Shown here piece after piece: positions 7,366 through 13,022 of a DNA stretch of 14,159 nt. The notes under the pieces are model-generated. The model ran no database searches, was not told the DNA's origin, and worked only from the letters and a program-made list of their open reading frames with translations. How positions within the stretch are numbered: the first letter of the stretch is position 1; every line of letters starts with the position of its first letter. The position numbers and the translations under genes were made by a program. Source of the stretch: Haloarculaceae archaeon. GTDB taxonomy: Archaea; Halobacteriota; Halobacteria; Halobacteriales; Haloarculaceae. Location: contig JAHENN010000301.1 of assembly GCA_018609665.1 (NCBI GenBank), forward strand, positions 1 through 14,159, read 5' to 3'.

Positions 7366-8564
7366 CGGCGAATCACCGCGACGACGACGCGCACCTCGAA
7401 CTGCGGGACCTCCGGAAGGAGTACTCCGGGCGGGTGACGGCCGTCGACGGGGTCTCGCTGTCGCTGTCCCGCGGCGAACTGCTCGTCATGGTGGGGCCGT
7501 CGGGCTGCGGCAAGTCGACGACGCTCCGGTGTATCGCGGGGCTCGAGGAGGCGAGCGCCGGCGACATCCGCATCGGCGGCGAGTCAGTCCGCGGCCGCCC
7601 GCCGGAGGCCCGCAACATCGCGATGGTGTTCCAGAACTACGCGCTGTACCCCCACAAGACGGCCCGGCAGAACATCGGCTTCGGGCTCCGGATGACCACC
7701 GACCTCCCGGCCGGGGAGATACGCGACCGCGTCGAGGACGTCGCGGAGACGCTCGGCATCACCGACCTGCTCGAGAAGAAGCCGGCGTCGATGTCGGGCG
7801 GCCAGCAGCAGCGGGTCGCGCTCGGACGGGCCATCGTCCGGGACCCGGACGTGTTCCTGCTGGACGAGCCGCTGTCGAACCTGGACGCGACGCTGCGGGG
7901 CCGGATGCGGACCGAGATCCAGCGGCTCCAGCGCGAACTGGCGGTGACGACCGTCTACGTCACCCACGACCAGACCGAGGCGATGACCATCGGCGACCGC
8001 ATCGCCGTCCTCCGGGACGGCCGCCTCCAGCAGGTCGCCACGCCGATGACCTGCTACCACGAGCCCGCGAACCGGTTCGTCGCCTCGTTCATCGGCGAGC
8101 CGTCGATGAACATGCTCGAGTGCACGTTCGACCGGACCGCCTCGACGTTCGGCGGCCCGCTCGAGTACCCGGCGGCCGGCCAGCTGGCGACCGCCGCGGC
8201 CGCCGCCGACGGCGACCGGGTGACGCTCGGCTTCAGGCCGGAGACCCCGACGGTGGCGACCGACAGCGACGGCGCCGACGCCGGAACGGAGGGCGCGGCC
8301 GACGGGACGCCGGCGTTCCCGGGGCAGGTCGACGTCATCGAACCGGTCGGCGAGCGGTCGTTCGTCTACGTCACCCTCTCGGCTGGACCCCAGGTGACCG
8401 TCGCGGTGCCCGGCGAGATACCGGTCGAGGAGGGCGCCCGGATTCGCGTCGGACTCCCGCGGGACGGCGTCCACCTCTTCGACGGCGAGAGCGGCGAGGC
8501 GCTCCACCACCCCGACCGCGACGGCTCGGGCGACCCGGCGACGGTCCGGACCCGGGACCCGTAG
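7362..8564 (+). CDS. Carbohydrate ABC transporter ATP-binding protein, MalK/UgpC type
   Basis: The 400-residue protein has all nucleotide-binding motifs: Walker A GPSGCGKST at 45-53, Q-loop in VFQNYALYPH, signature SGGQQQR at 145-151, Walker B VFLLDEP at 164-170, and H-loop VTHD with H202. After the FIGEPSMNML junction near residue 245 comes a MOBE/TOBE-like regulatory domain (GDRVTLGFRPE), interrupted by an Asp/Ala/Gly-rich linker and ending in an acidic tail. It hydrolyses ATP to drive the importer formed with the two upstream permeases, at the inner membrane face. ATG 7362 is set by the ATGA overlap and by the ABC core starting at residue 12; the frame open further upstream is an out-of-frame shadow of the permease gene. 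Haloarchaeal MalK-like ATPases can serve several importers, so this one may be shared. Confidence 0.95.
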   Translation: MTANHRDDDAHLELRDLRKEYSGRVTAVDGVSLSLSRGELLVMVGPSGCGKSTTLRCIAGLEEASAGDIRIGGESVRGRPPEARNIAMVFQNYALYPHKTARQNIGFGLRMTTDLPAGEIRDRVEDVAETLGITDLLEKKPASMSGGQQQRVALGRAIVRDPDVFLLDEPLSNLDATLRGRMRTEIQRLQRELAVTTVYVTHDQTEAMTIGDRIAVLRDGRLQQVATPMTCYHEPANRFVASFIGEPSMNMLECTFDRTASTFGGPLEYPAAGQLATAAAAADGDRVTLGFRPETPTVATDSDGADAGTEGAADGTPAFPGQVDVIEPVGERSFVYVTLSAGPQVTVAVPGEIPVEEGARIRVGLPRDGVHLFDGESGEALHHPDRDGSGDPATVRTRDP

Positions 8565-8676
8565 GACGGGCGGCCGGGTCGGCTCCGGTGGGCCCGGTCG
8601 GCGCGCCGCGGACGGCGATGAACCGTCGAAAGCTGTTTGTGCGCGGCCGCCGGAGGTGTAGTGTGGTGTGGTGACA

Positions 8677-9174
8677 ATGTACAATCGAATCCTCGTCCCG
8701 ACGGACGGTTCCGACGACATGGCCCGGGTGATCGACCACGCCTCCGACCTCGCCCGGGCCCACGGGGCTGAGCTACACTTCCTCCACGTCGTCAACACGG
8801 CCAGCTTCGCGAGCCTGCCGATGGAGACGTCCTGGGAGAGCGTCGCGACGACGCTCCGGGAGGAGGGCGAGAGGGCGCTCGAGGCGGCCGTCGAGCGGGC
8901 GGTCGCCGACGAGGCCACCACCGCGGTGGTCGAGGGGACGCCGAGCCGCGAGATCGTCGGCTACGCCCGCGAGGAGGCGTGCGACCTCGTCGTGATGGGG
9001 ACCCACGGCCGCGGCGGGCTCGGCCGGCTCATCCGCGGTAGCGTCGCCGAACGGGTCGTCCGCTCGGCGACGGTGCCCGTCCTGACGGTCCGGGCCGACG
9101 AGGCCGGCCGCGGGCGGGAGGCGCCGGCCGACGGCGAGGCCGTCGCCCCGTCGCCGTCGGAGGCGGCGGAGTAG
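8677..9174 (+). CDS. Universal stress protein (UspA family)
   Basis: The 165-residue protein is a single Usp domain: MYNRILVPTDGSDDM at the N-terminus, then the ATP-binding signature GTHGRGGLGRLIRGS and a closing VPVLTVR strand. The signature matches the G-x2-G-x9-G-S/T pattern of ATP-binding members. The last 25 or so residues are an Ala/Pro/Glu-rich tail. Usp proteins are cytoplasmic and linked to stress tolerance; their biochemical role is usually undefined. ATG 8677 fits the family N-terminus, but in-frame GTG codons at 8668 and 8671 are possible: a GGAGGTG at 8652-8658 is better spaced for GTG 8668. The 103 bases before 8668 hold a short stem (8611-8615 with 8623-8627) and no clear TATA box. 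The stop is one base from the convergent birA stop. Confidence 0.93.
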   Translation: MYNRILVPTDGSDDMARVIDHASDLARAHGAELHFLHVVNTASFASLPMETSWESVATTLREEGERALEAAVERAVADEATTAVVEGTPSREIVGYAREEACDLVVMGTHGRGGLGRLIRGSVAERVVRSATVPVLTVRADEAGRGREAPADGEAVAPSPSEAAE

Positions 9175-9175
9175 T

Positions 9176-10102
9176 TCAGACCGGCCGCAGGTGCTCGCAG
9201 TCGCCGGCCGACACGCGCCGCCGGCCGTCGTCGGTCGCGACGACCAGCCGGCCGGGGAACTCCACGTCGACGGCCTCGCCGACCACCTCGCCGCCGGGCG
9301 TCTCGACGCGGACCCGCCGGCCGAGCGTCGCCGCCAGCTCCCGCCAGGCCGGCAGCACCGACTCGGGGTCGGACCGGAGCTCGTCGAACCGCTCCAGCAG
9401 CGCCCGCGTCAGCGCCGCCCGGTCGACGTCGCCGACCCGCTCCCGCAGCGTCGTCGCCGTCTCCGGCACCGCCGCGGCGTCGACGTTGGCGTTCAGTCCG
9501 ACGCCGACGACCACCCACGACACCCGGTCGGCCTCGCCCTCCATCTCGGTGAGGATGCCCGCGAGCTTCCGCTCGTCGTCGCCGACGAGCACGTCGTTGG
9601 GCCACTTAATCGCGGCGTCGACGCCGACGTCGCGGACGGCCTCGGCGGTTGCGACGGCCGCCGCCAGCGTGTACACCGGCACCCGCGCCGGCGGCAGGTC
9701 GGGCCGACAGACCGCGCTGAGCCAGACGCCGCCGGACGGCGAGGCCCACTCCCGGTCGAGCCGGCCCCGACCGCCGGTCTGCTCGTCGGCGACCACGACC
9801 ACGTCGTCGGCGCCCCCGCCGGCCAGCTCGCGCGCCCGGTCGTTCGTGCTCGGGAGGCTGTCGTGGTAGTCGACGTCGAACGGCGCCTCGAGGCCGAACT
9901 CGACGGCCGCGCCGCCGAACTCGGGGACCTCGGTCAGGACGTAGCCGTCGTCGCGGCTCTCGATCCCGAAGCCCGCCTCCCGGAGCGCCTCGACGTGCTT
10001 CCAGACGGCCGCCCGCGAGACGTCGAGCCGCTCCGCCACCGCGGGCCCGCCGACCGGGCCGTCGGCCAGCGCCTCGAGCACCCGCCTGCGTGTCTCCTGC
10101 AT
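9176..10102 (-). CDS. birA: Biotin--[biotin carboxyl carrier protein] ligase with N-terminal HTH
   Basis: The protein has 308 residues. An N-terminal winged-helix region (about residues 1-60, VSRAAVWKHVEALREAGFGI) precedes the ligase core. The core has the biotinyl-AMP motif GGRGRLDREW and KWPNDVLV with the catalytic Lys, then a short C-terminal SH3-like domain ending at HLRPV. It activates biotin with ATP and attaches it to the carrier domain of acyl-CoA carboxylases; with the HTH it may also repress transcription, as in group II BirA. The length fits bifunctional BirA. A CTTAAG box 26 bases upstream of the ATG supports this start and a leaderless mRNA. It is last in the minus-strand set after the methyltransferase (46-base gap). 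No biotin synthesis or carboxylase gene is visible beside it. Confidence 0.95.
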   Translation of the reverse strand: MQETRRRVLEALADGPVGGPAVAERLDVSRAAVWKHVEALREAGFGIESRDDGYVLTEVPEFGGAAVEFGLEAPFDVDYHDSLPSTNDRARELAGGGADDVVVVADEQTGGRGRLDREWASPSGGVWLSAVCRPDLPPARVPVYTLAAAVATAEAVRDVGVDAAIKWPNDVLVGDDERKLAGILTEMEGEADRVSWVVVGVGLNANVDAAAVPETATTLRERVGDVDRAALTRALLERFDELRSDPESVLPAWRELAATLGRRVRVETPGGEVVGEAVDVEFPGRLVVATDDGRRRVSAGDCEHLRPV

Positions 10103-10125
10103 ACCCGGCGTTTCGGCGCCAGCGG

Positions 10126-10131
10126 CTTAAG
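10126..10131 (-). promoter_or_regulatory. TATA-like box of birA
   Basis: CTTAAG on the minus strand is centred about 26 bases before the birA ATG at 10102, in the 46-base gap after the methyltransferase gene. This suggests birA can be transcribed independently without a leader. Confidence 0.6.
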
Positions 10132-10148
10132 CGGTCGCCGTGCGGCCG

Positions 10149-10895
10149 TCACCGCGGCGCCTCGGCCCGGACGCAGAGCGTGTCCGGCCGCCGGGAGGCG
10201 GTCGCGTACCGCTCGGGGTCGTGCTCCCGGAAGGCCGCCGTCGGCGTCGGCTCGCGGAACGCCGAGATCGACAGCCCCGCCCCGACGAACGACTCGACGA
10301 CGTCGCCGACGGGCCGGTAGTAGGAGGCGATTTCGGCGTCCGTGTCGCCCCACTCGACGACGTACCGCTCGGTGTCGTGGTAGCCGCCGAACTCCTCGCG
10401 GTGGTTCAGGTACCGCCGCAGCGGGTGGATGGTCGCGACGACGACCGGACCCCCGGGCGCCAGGACGCGGCGGAACTCCGAGAGCACCGGCTCCCAGTCG
10501 GCGACGTGGTCGAGGACGAGGTTGCAGAAGACCAGCCCGAAGGCGCCGTCGTCGAAGGGCAGTCTCTCGGTCAGGTCGTGGCGGCGGAGCCGGACCGCGT
10601 CGTCGCACCGCTCCCGGGCGGCGGCCAGCGCCCGCTCGCTGGCGTCGATTCCGGTGACGTCGGCCCCCCGTTCGTGGAACCGCTCGGCGTAGTGGCCGAC
10701 GCCGCAGCCCGCGTCGAGCACGCGCAGTCCCGGGACGTCCGGCAGGAGCGGCCGGACGGCCGGCCAGACGTAGTGGCGCTGATAGGGGCTGTCCGCCCAG
10801 GGGCTCGCCAGCCGGTCCAGCGCCGGGGGGTCGTCGGCGAGGCGGTCGTATCCGTCGATCGTGGTGTCCGTGGAATCGTCGGGTCGTTCCGGCAA
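10149..10895 (-). CDS. Class I SAM-dependent methyltransferase (Methyltransf_11-like), TTG start
   Basis: The protein has 248 residues. The SAM-binding Rossmann fold is clear: motif I VLDAGCGVG at 59-67, an acidic-loop GIDASERAL about 15 residues on, the LPFDDGAFGLVFC segment, and RRVLAPGGPVVV. The family transfers methyl groups from S-adenosylmethionine to small molecules or proteins; the acceptor is not evident, and no partner gene fixes it. No ATG or GTG lies in frame ahead of the domain. TTG at 10895 is chosen because it follows a TATA-like box (10921-10926) by the leaderless spacing. The frame stays open further upstream into the thiolase gene, but there it is out of frame with that gene and non-coding. 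The gap to the thiolase stop is 47 bases. Confidence 0.85.
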   Translation of the reverse strand: MPERPDDSTDTTIDGYDRLADDPPALDRLASPWADSPYQRHYVWPAVRPLLPDVPGLRVLDAGCGVGHYAERFHERGADVTGIDASERALAAARERCDDAVRLRRHDLTERLPFDDGAFGLVFCNLVLDHVADWEPVLSEFRRVLAPGGPVVVATIHPLRRYLNHREEFGGYHDTERYVVEWGDTDAEIASYYRPVGDVVESFVGAGLSISAFREPTPTAAFREHDPERYATASRRPDTLCVRAEAPR

Positions 10896-10920
10896 CGTCG
10901 TGGGGGACGGACGAGCCGGA

Positions 10921-10926
10921 AATATA
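10921..10926 (-). promoter_or_regulatory. TATA-like box of the methyltransferase gene
   Basis: Read on the minus strand, the stretch AAGTATATTTCC contains a TATA-like core about 28 bases ahead of the TTG at 10895. It lies in the 47-base gap after the thiolase gene and decides the start choice for the methyltransferase. Confidence 0.65.
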
Positions 10927-10942
10927 CTTTCTGCCGCCGGCC

Positions 10943-12091
10943 TCAGAGCCGCTCGACGATGGTGGCGATTCCCTGGCCAAAGCCGATGCACATCGCGCTC
11001 AGGCCGTAGCGGCCGTCGCACTCCTCGAGCTGGTAGGGGAGCTTGCCGACGAGGGCGGCGCCGGTCGCCCCGAGCGGGTGGCCGTGGGCGATGGCGCCGC
11101 CCCAGACGTTCGTCCGCTCCCGGTCGGCGCCGGTCTCCTCGAGCCACGCCGCGACTACCGATGCGAACGCCTCGTTGACCTCGAAGCGGTCGATGTCGTC
11201 GACGGTCAGGTCGTTCTGCGCGAGGATTTCCTTCGTGGCCGGAATCGGGCCCTTCAGCATCGTCACGGGGTCGACGCCGACGACGTGGGTGTCGACGATC
11301 CGCGCGATGGGGTCCCAGCCGTGCTCTTCGGCGGCCGCCTCGCTGGCGACCAACAGCCCGCCCGACCCGTCGACGATGCCCGAGGAGTTTCCGGCGTGGT
11401 GGACGCCGTCGCCCTCCGCGCGGAAGGACAGCGGCAGCCCCGACAGCGTCTCGACGGTCGTGTCCGGCCGCGGGTGTTCGTCCTCCTCGACGGTGACGGC
11501 CTCGCCGTCCAGCTCCGTCTCGACGGGGACGACCTGGTCGTCGTACTTCCCCGCGGCGGCGGCCTCGCCCCACCGCCGCTGGGACTCGGCGGCGAGTTCG
11601 TCGAGGTACTCCCGGGAGAAGCCGTACTCCTCGGCGATGCGCTCGGCGCCCTCGCCCTGCGTGGTGAGCTCGTCGAACTGCTCGAAGTAGCTGTCGGTCA
11701 CCGACTGGCCGTCCGAGCCCATCGGGACGCGGGTCATGTGCTCGACGCCGCCGGCGACGACGACGTCGTGGTAGCCCGCCGCGACCTGCCCGGCCGCGAA
11801 GTTGACCGCCTGCTGGCCGGAGCCGCACATCCGGTTGAGCTGGACGCCCGGGACGCCGTCGCCCCAGCCGGCGACCATCGGCGCGAGGCGGGCGATGTTG
11901 AGCCCCTGCTCGTCGACCGGCGTCACGCAGCCGTAGACGACATCCTCCACGTCGCCGGGGTCGAAGCCGTTGCGCTCGCGGAGCGCCTCCAGCGGTTCCG
12001 CCGCGAGGTCCTGTGGGTGGGTGTCGCTGAACGAGCCGTCCTGCTTGCCGAACGGCGTCCGGACGGCGTCGACGATGACTGGCGTACTCAT
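10943..12091 (-). CDS. Thiolase family protein (acetyl-CoA C-acyltransferase)
   Basis: The protein has 382 residues, a normal length for thiolases. All three catalytic positions are present: nucleophile C89 in NRMCGSGQQA, H338 in GHPLGATGA, and C368 in MCIGFGQG, plus the NEAFAS motif. It condenses or cleaves acyl-CoA units (acetoacetyl-CoA synthesis or beta-oxidation thiolysis); the direction cannot be told from sequence. The CIGFGQG ending resembles bacterial FadA/PhaA-like enzymes, and the DUF35 OB-fold partner that accompanies many archaeal mevalonate-pathway thiolases is absent nearby. ATG 12091 gives the standard MSTPVIVDAVRTPFG start; an upstream ATG at 12106 would add five Arg-rich residues. 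It diverges from the macro-domain gene across 108 bases and leads the minus-strand set with the methyltransferase and birA. Confidence 0.95.
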   Translation of the reverse strand: MSTPVIVDAVRTPFGKQDGSFSDTHPQDLAAEPLEALRERNGFDPGDVEDVVYGCVTPVDEQGLNIARLAPMVAGWGDGVPGVQLNRMCGSGQQAVNFAAGQVAAGYHDVVVAGGVEHMTRVPMGSDGQSVTDSYFEQFDELTTQGEGAERIAEEYGFSREYLDELAAESQRRWGEAAAAGKYDDQVVPVETELDGEAVTVEEDEHPRPDTTVETLSGLPLSFRAEGDGVHHAGNSSGIVDGSGGLLVASEAAAEEHGWDPIARIVDTHVVGVDPVTMLKGPIPATKEILAQNDLTVDDIDRFEVNEAFASVVAAWLEETGADRERTNVWGGAIAHGHPLGATGAALVGKLPYQLEECDGRYGLSAMCIGFGQGIATIVERL

Positions 12092-12168
12092 GCGTCTACG
12101 TAACACACGTGAACCCGTCTATTGGGCGTTTCGGCCCGCATGGCCGGACCGTTGATAACGGGGGAGAA

Positions 12169-12175
12169 GCTTTAG
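12169..12175 (+). promoter_or_regulatory. TATA-like box of the macro-domain gene
   Basis: An AGCTTTA core is centred about 28 bases before the ATG at 12200, consistent with leaderless transcription. The same 108-base divergent gap holds the thiolase promoter region, where a weak AATAGA-like patch near 12120 and the palindromes TACGTA (12097-12102) and CACGTG (12106-12111) are seen. Confidence 0.55.
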
Positions 12176-12199
12176 CCGCCCGAACGGCAACCGCCGGAC

Positions 12200-12703
12200 A
12201 TGGAGTTCGACGTCATCCAGGGGGACATCGCGGCGGAATCGGCCGACGCGCTGGTGAACGCCGCCGGGACGAGCCTCCGGATGGGCAGCGGCGTCGCCGG
12301 CGCCCTCCGGCGGGCGGCCGGCGGCCCCCTCAACGAGGAAGCCGTCTCGAAGGGACCGGTCGACCTCGGCGGGGTCGCGGTCACCGACGCCTACGAGCTC
12401 GACGCCGAGTACGTCGTCCACGCCGCCGCGATGCCGCACTACGGCGACGGCCGGGCGACGGAGACGTCGATCCGCGAGGCGACGCACAACGCCCTCGCGG
12501 AGGCGGACGCGCTCGGCTGTGCGTCGGTCGTCGTGCCCGTCCTCGGCACCGGCGCCGCCGGCTTCGAGTTCGAGCGGGGCGCCGAACTCGTCTGCGAGGA
12601 GGTCGCCGCCTACGACCCCGAAACGCTGTCGGAGGCGCGGGTCATCGCCTACTCCGAGGAGGAACACCGGACGCTCGCGGCGGTCGCCGACCGGGTCGGA
12701 TAG
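12200..12703 (+). CDS. Macro-domain protein (ADP-ribose-binding / O-acetyl-ADP-ribose deacetylase-like)
   Basis: The 167-residue protein is a single macro domain. It has the N-terminal GDIAAESADALVNAA segment with the conserved Asp and Asn, the Gly-rich loop MGSGVAGALRRAAG, and the second loop VPVLGTGAAGF that holds the distal ribose and phosphates. Such proteins bind ADP-ribose and many hydrolyse O-acetyl-ADP-ribose or ADP-ribosylated side chains; the presence of the Asn and both loops makes activity plausible. It is cytoplasmic. It stands alone: no ADP-ribosyltransferase (DarT-like) or sirtuin gene is adjacent, so a toxin-antitoxin reading is not supported. The start is supported by the TATA spacing and by the core beginning at residue 2. 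The zinc-ribbon gene follows after 86 bases with its own promoter. Confidence 0.92.
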   Translation: MEFDVIQGDIAAESADALVNAAGTSLRMGSGVAGALRRAAGGPLNEEAVSKGPVDLGGVAVTDAYELDAEYVVHAAAMPHYGDGRATETSIREATHNALAEADALGCASVVVPVLGTGAAGFEFERGAELVCEEVAAYDPETLSEARVIAYSEEEHRTLAAVADRVG

Positions 12704-12778
12704 GTCGGTCCGGCAGGTCGTCGGACGCGAAGCCGTCGCCGGCGCGCCGGAACGAGGAATACAATACCCCGGACCGAC
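12704..12778 (+). repeat. 10-bp perfect inverted repeat enclosing a 12-bp palindrome and a promoter
   Basis: GTCGGTCCGG at 12704-12713 is the exact reverse complement of CCGGACCGAC at 12769-12778. Between the arms lie a perfect 12-base palindrome CCGGCGCGCCGG (12739-12750) and the TATA-like box of the zinc-ribbon gene (12758-12766). The left arm starts directly after the macro-domain stop codon; the right arm lies between the TATA box and the expected transcription start. Confidence 0.7.
12758..12766 (+). promoter_or_regulatory. TATA-like box of the zinc-ribbon gene
   Basis: AATACAATA is centred 28 bases before the ATG at 12790, consistent with a leaderless transcript independent of the macro-domain gene. 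Confidence 0.6.
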
Positions 12779-12789
12779 AACGCCCGTCC

Positions 12790-12960
12790 ATGAGCGCCTC
12801 GCTAGAGCGGGACTGCCCCGAGTGTGGAGAGCCACGGGAGTTCTACCAGGCCGCGAGCACGCGGATGCAGCTCGGGACGAAGCGGAAGTGGCACTGCCCC
12901 GACTGCGACTACGGGTTCGTGACCATCGACGGCATCGACAGCTCCGCCGCGACGGCGTAG
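12790..12960 (+). CDS. Small zinc-ribbon protein, function unknown
   Basis: The 56-residue protein has two CxxC knuckles, C9-P-E-C12 and C36-P-D-C39, separated by 23 residues: a classic four-cysteine zinc ribbon. Between them is a basic, aromatic stretch (FYQAASTRMQLGTKRKWH). I know such tiny zinc-ribbon proteins to be common in haloarchaea and usually uncharacterised; they may bind nucleic acid or proteins. The basic linker contrasts with the acidic norm of haloarchaeal proteins, which favours contact with nucleic acid, but this is inference. The start is supported by its own TATA-like box and the lack of another in-frame start close by. It is convergent with the MFS gene. No specific function can be assigned. 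Confidence 0.85.
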   Translation: MSASLERDCPECGEPREFYQAASTRMQLGTKRKWHCPDCDYGFVTIDGIDSSAATA

Positions 12961-12965
12961 AGCGA

Positions 12966-13004
12966 GCCGGCGGCGCGTGGGTCCCGCCGGCGGTGCGCCA
13001 CGCG
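12966..13004. terminator. Overlapping GC-rich stems in a convergent gap, possible bidirectional terminator
   Basis: GCCGGCGG (12966-12973) pairs perfectly with CCGCCGGC (12984-12991). The loop of that stem contains CGCGTGG (12974-12980), which pairs perfectly with CCACGCG (12998-13004) downstream. Both sit in the 62-base gap between the convergent zinc-ribbon and MFS genes. There is no T-run, so termination is inferred only from position and symmetry. Confidence 0.4.
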
Positions 13005-13022
13005 GGGACGACCGGGGGCCCG

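Noticed and set aside
10149..10895. Methyltransferase as a BioC-like biotin-synthesis enzyme because birA is adjacent
   Set aside because: Only general SAM-binding motifs are visible, and no other biotin-synthesis gene is present; adjacency alone is not enough.
10896..11828. Upstream extension of the methyltransferase frame into the thiolase gene
   Set aside because: This part overlaps the thiolase in another frame, and gives Arg-rich sequence; the TATA box at 10921-10926 separates the genes.
12097..12111. TACGTA and CACGTG palindromes as an operator in the thiolase-macro gap
   Set aside because: Six-base palindromes are common by chance, and there is no repeat elsewhere in the window to support a regulator site.
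12200..12703. Macro domain as a DarG-like antitoxin
   Set aside because: No DarT-like ADP-ribosyltransferase is adjacent and the protein is a lone macro domain without the extra DarG region.
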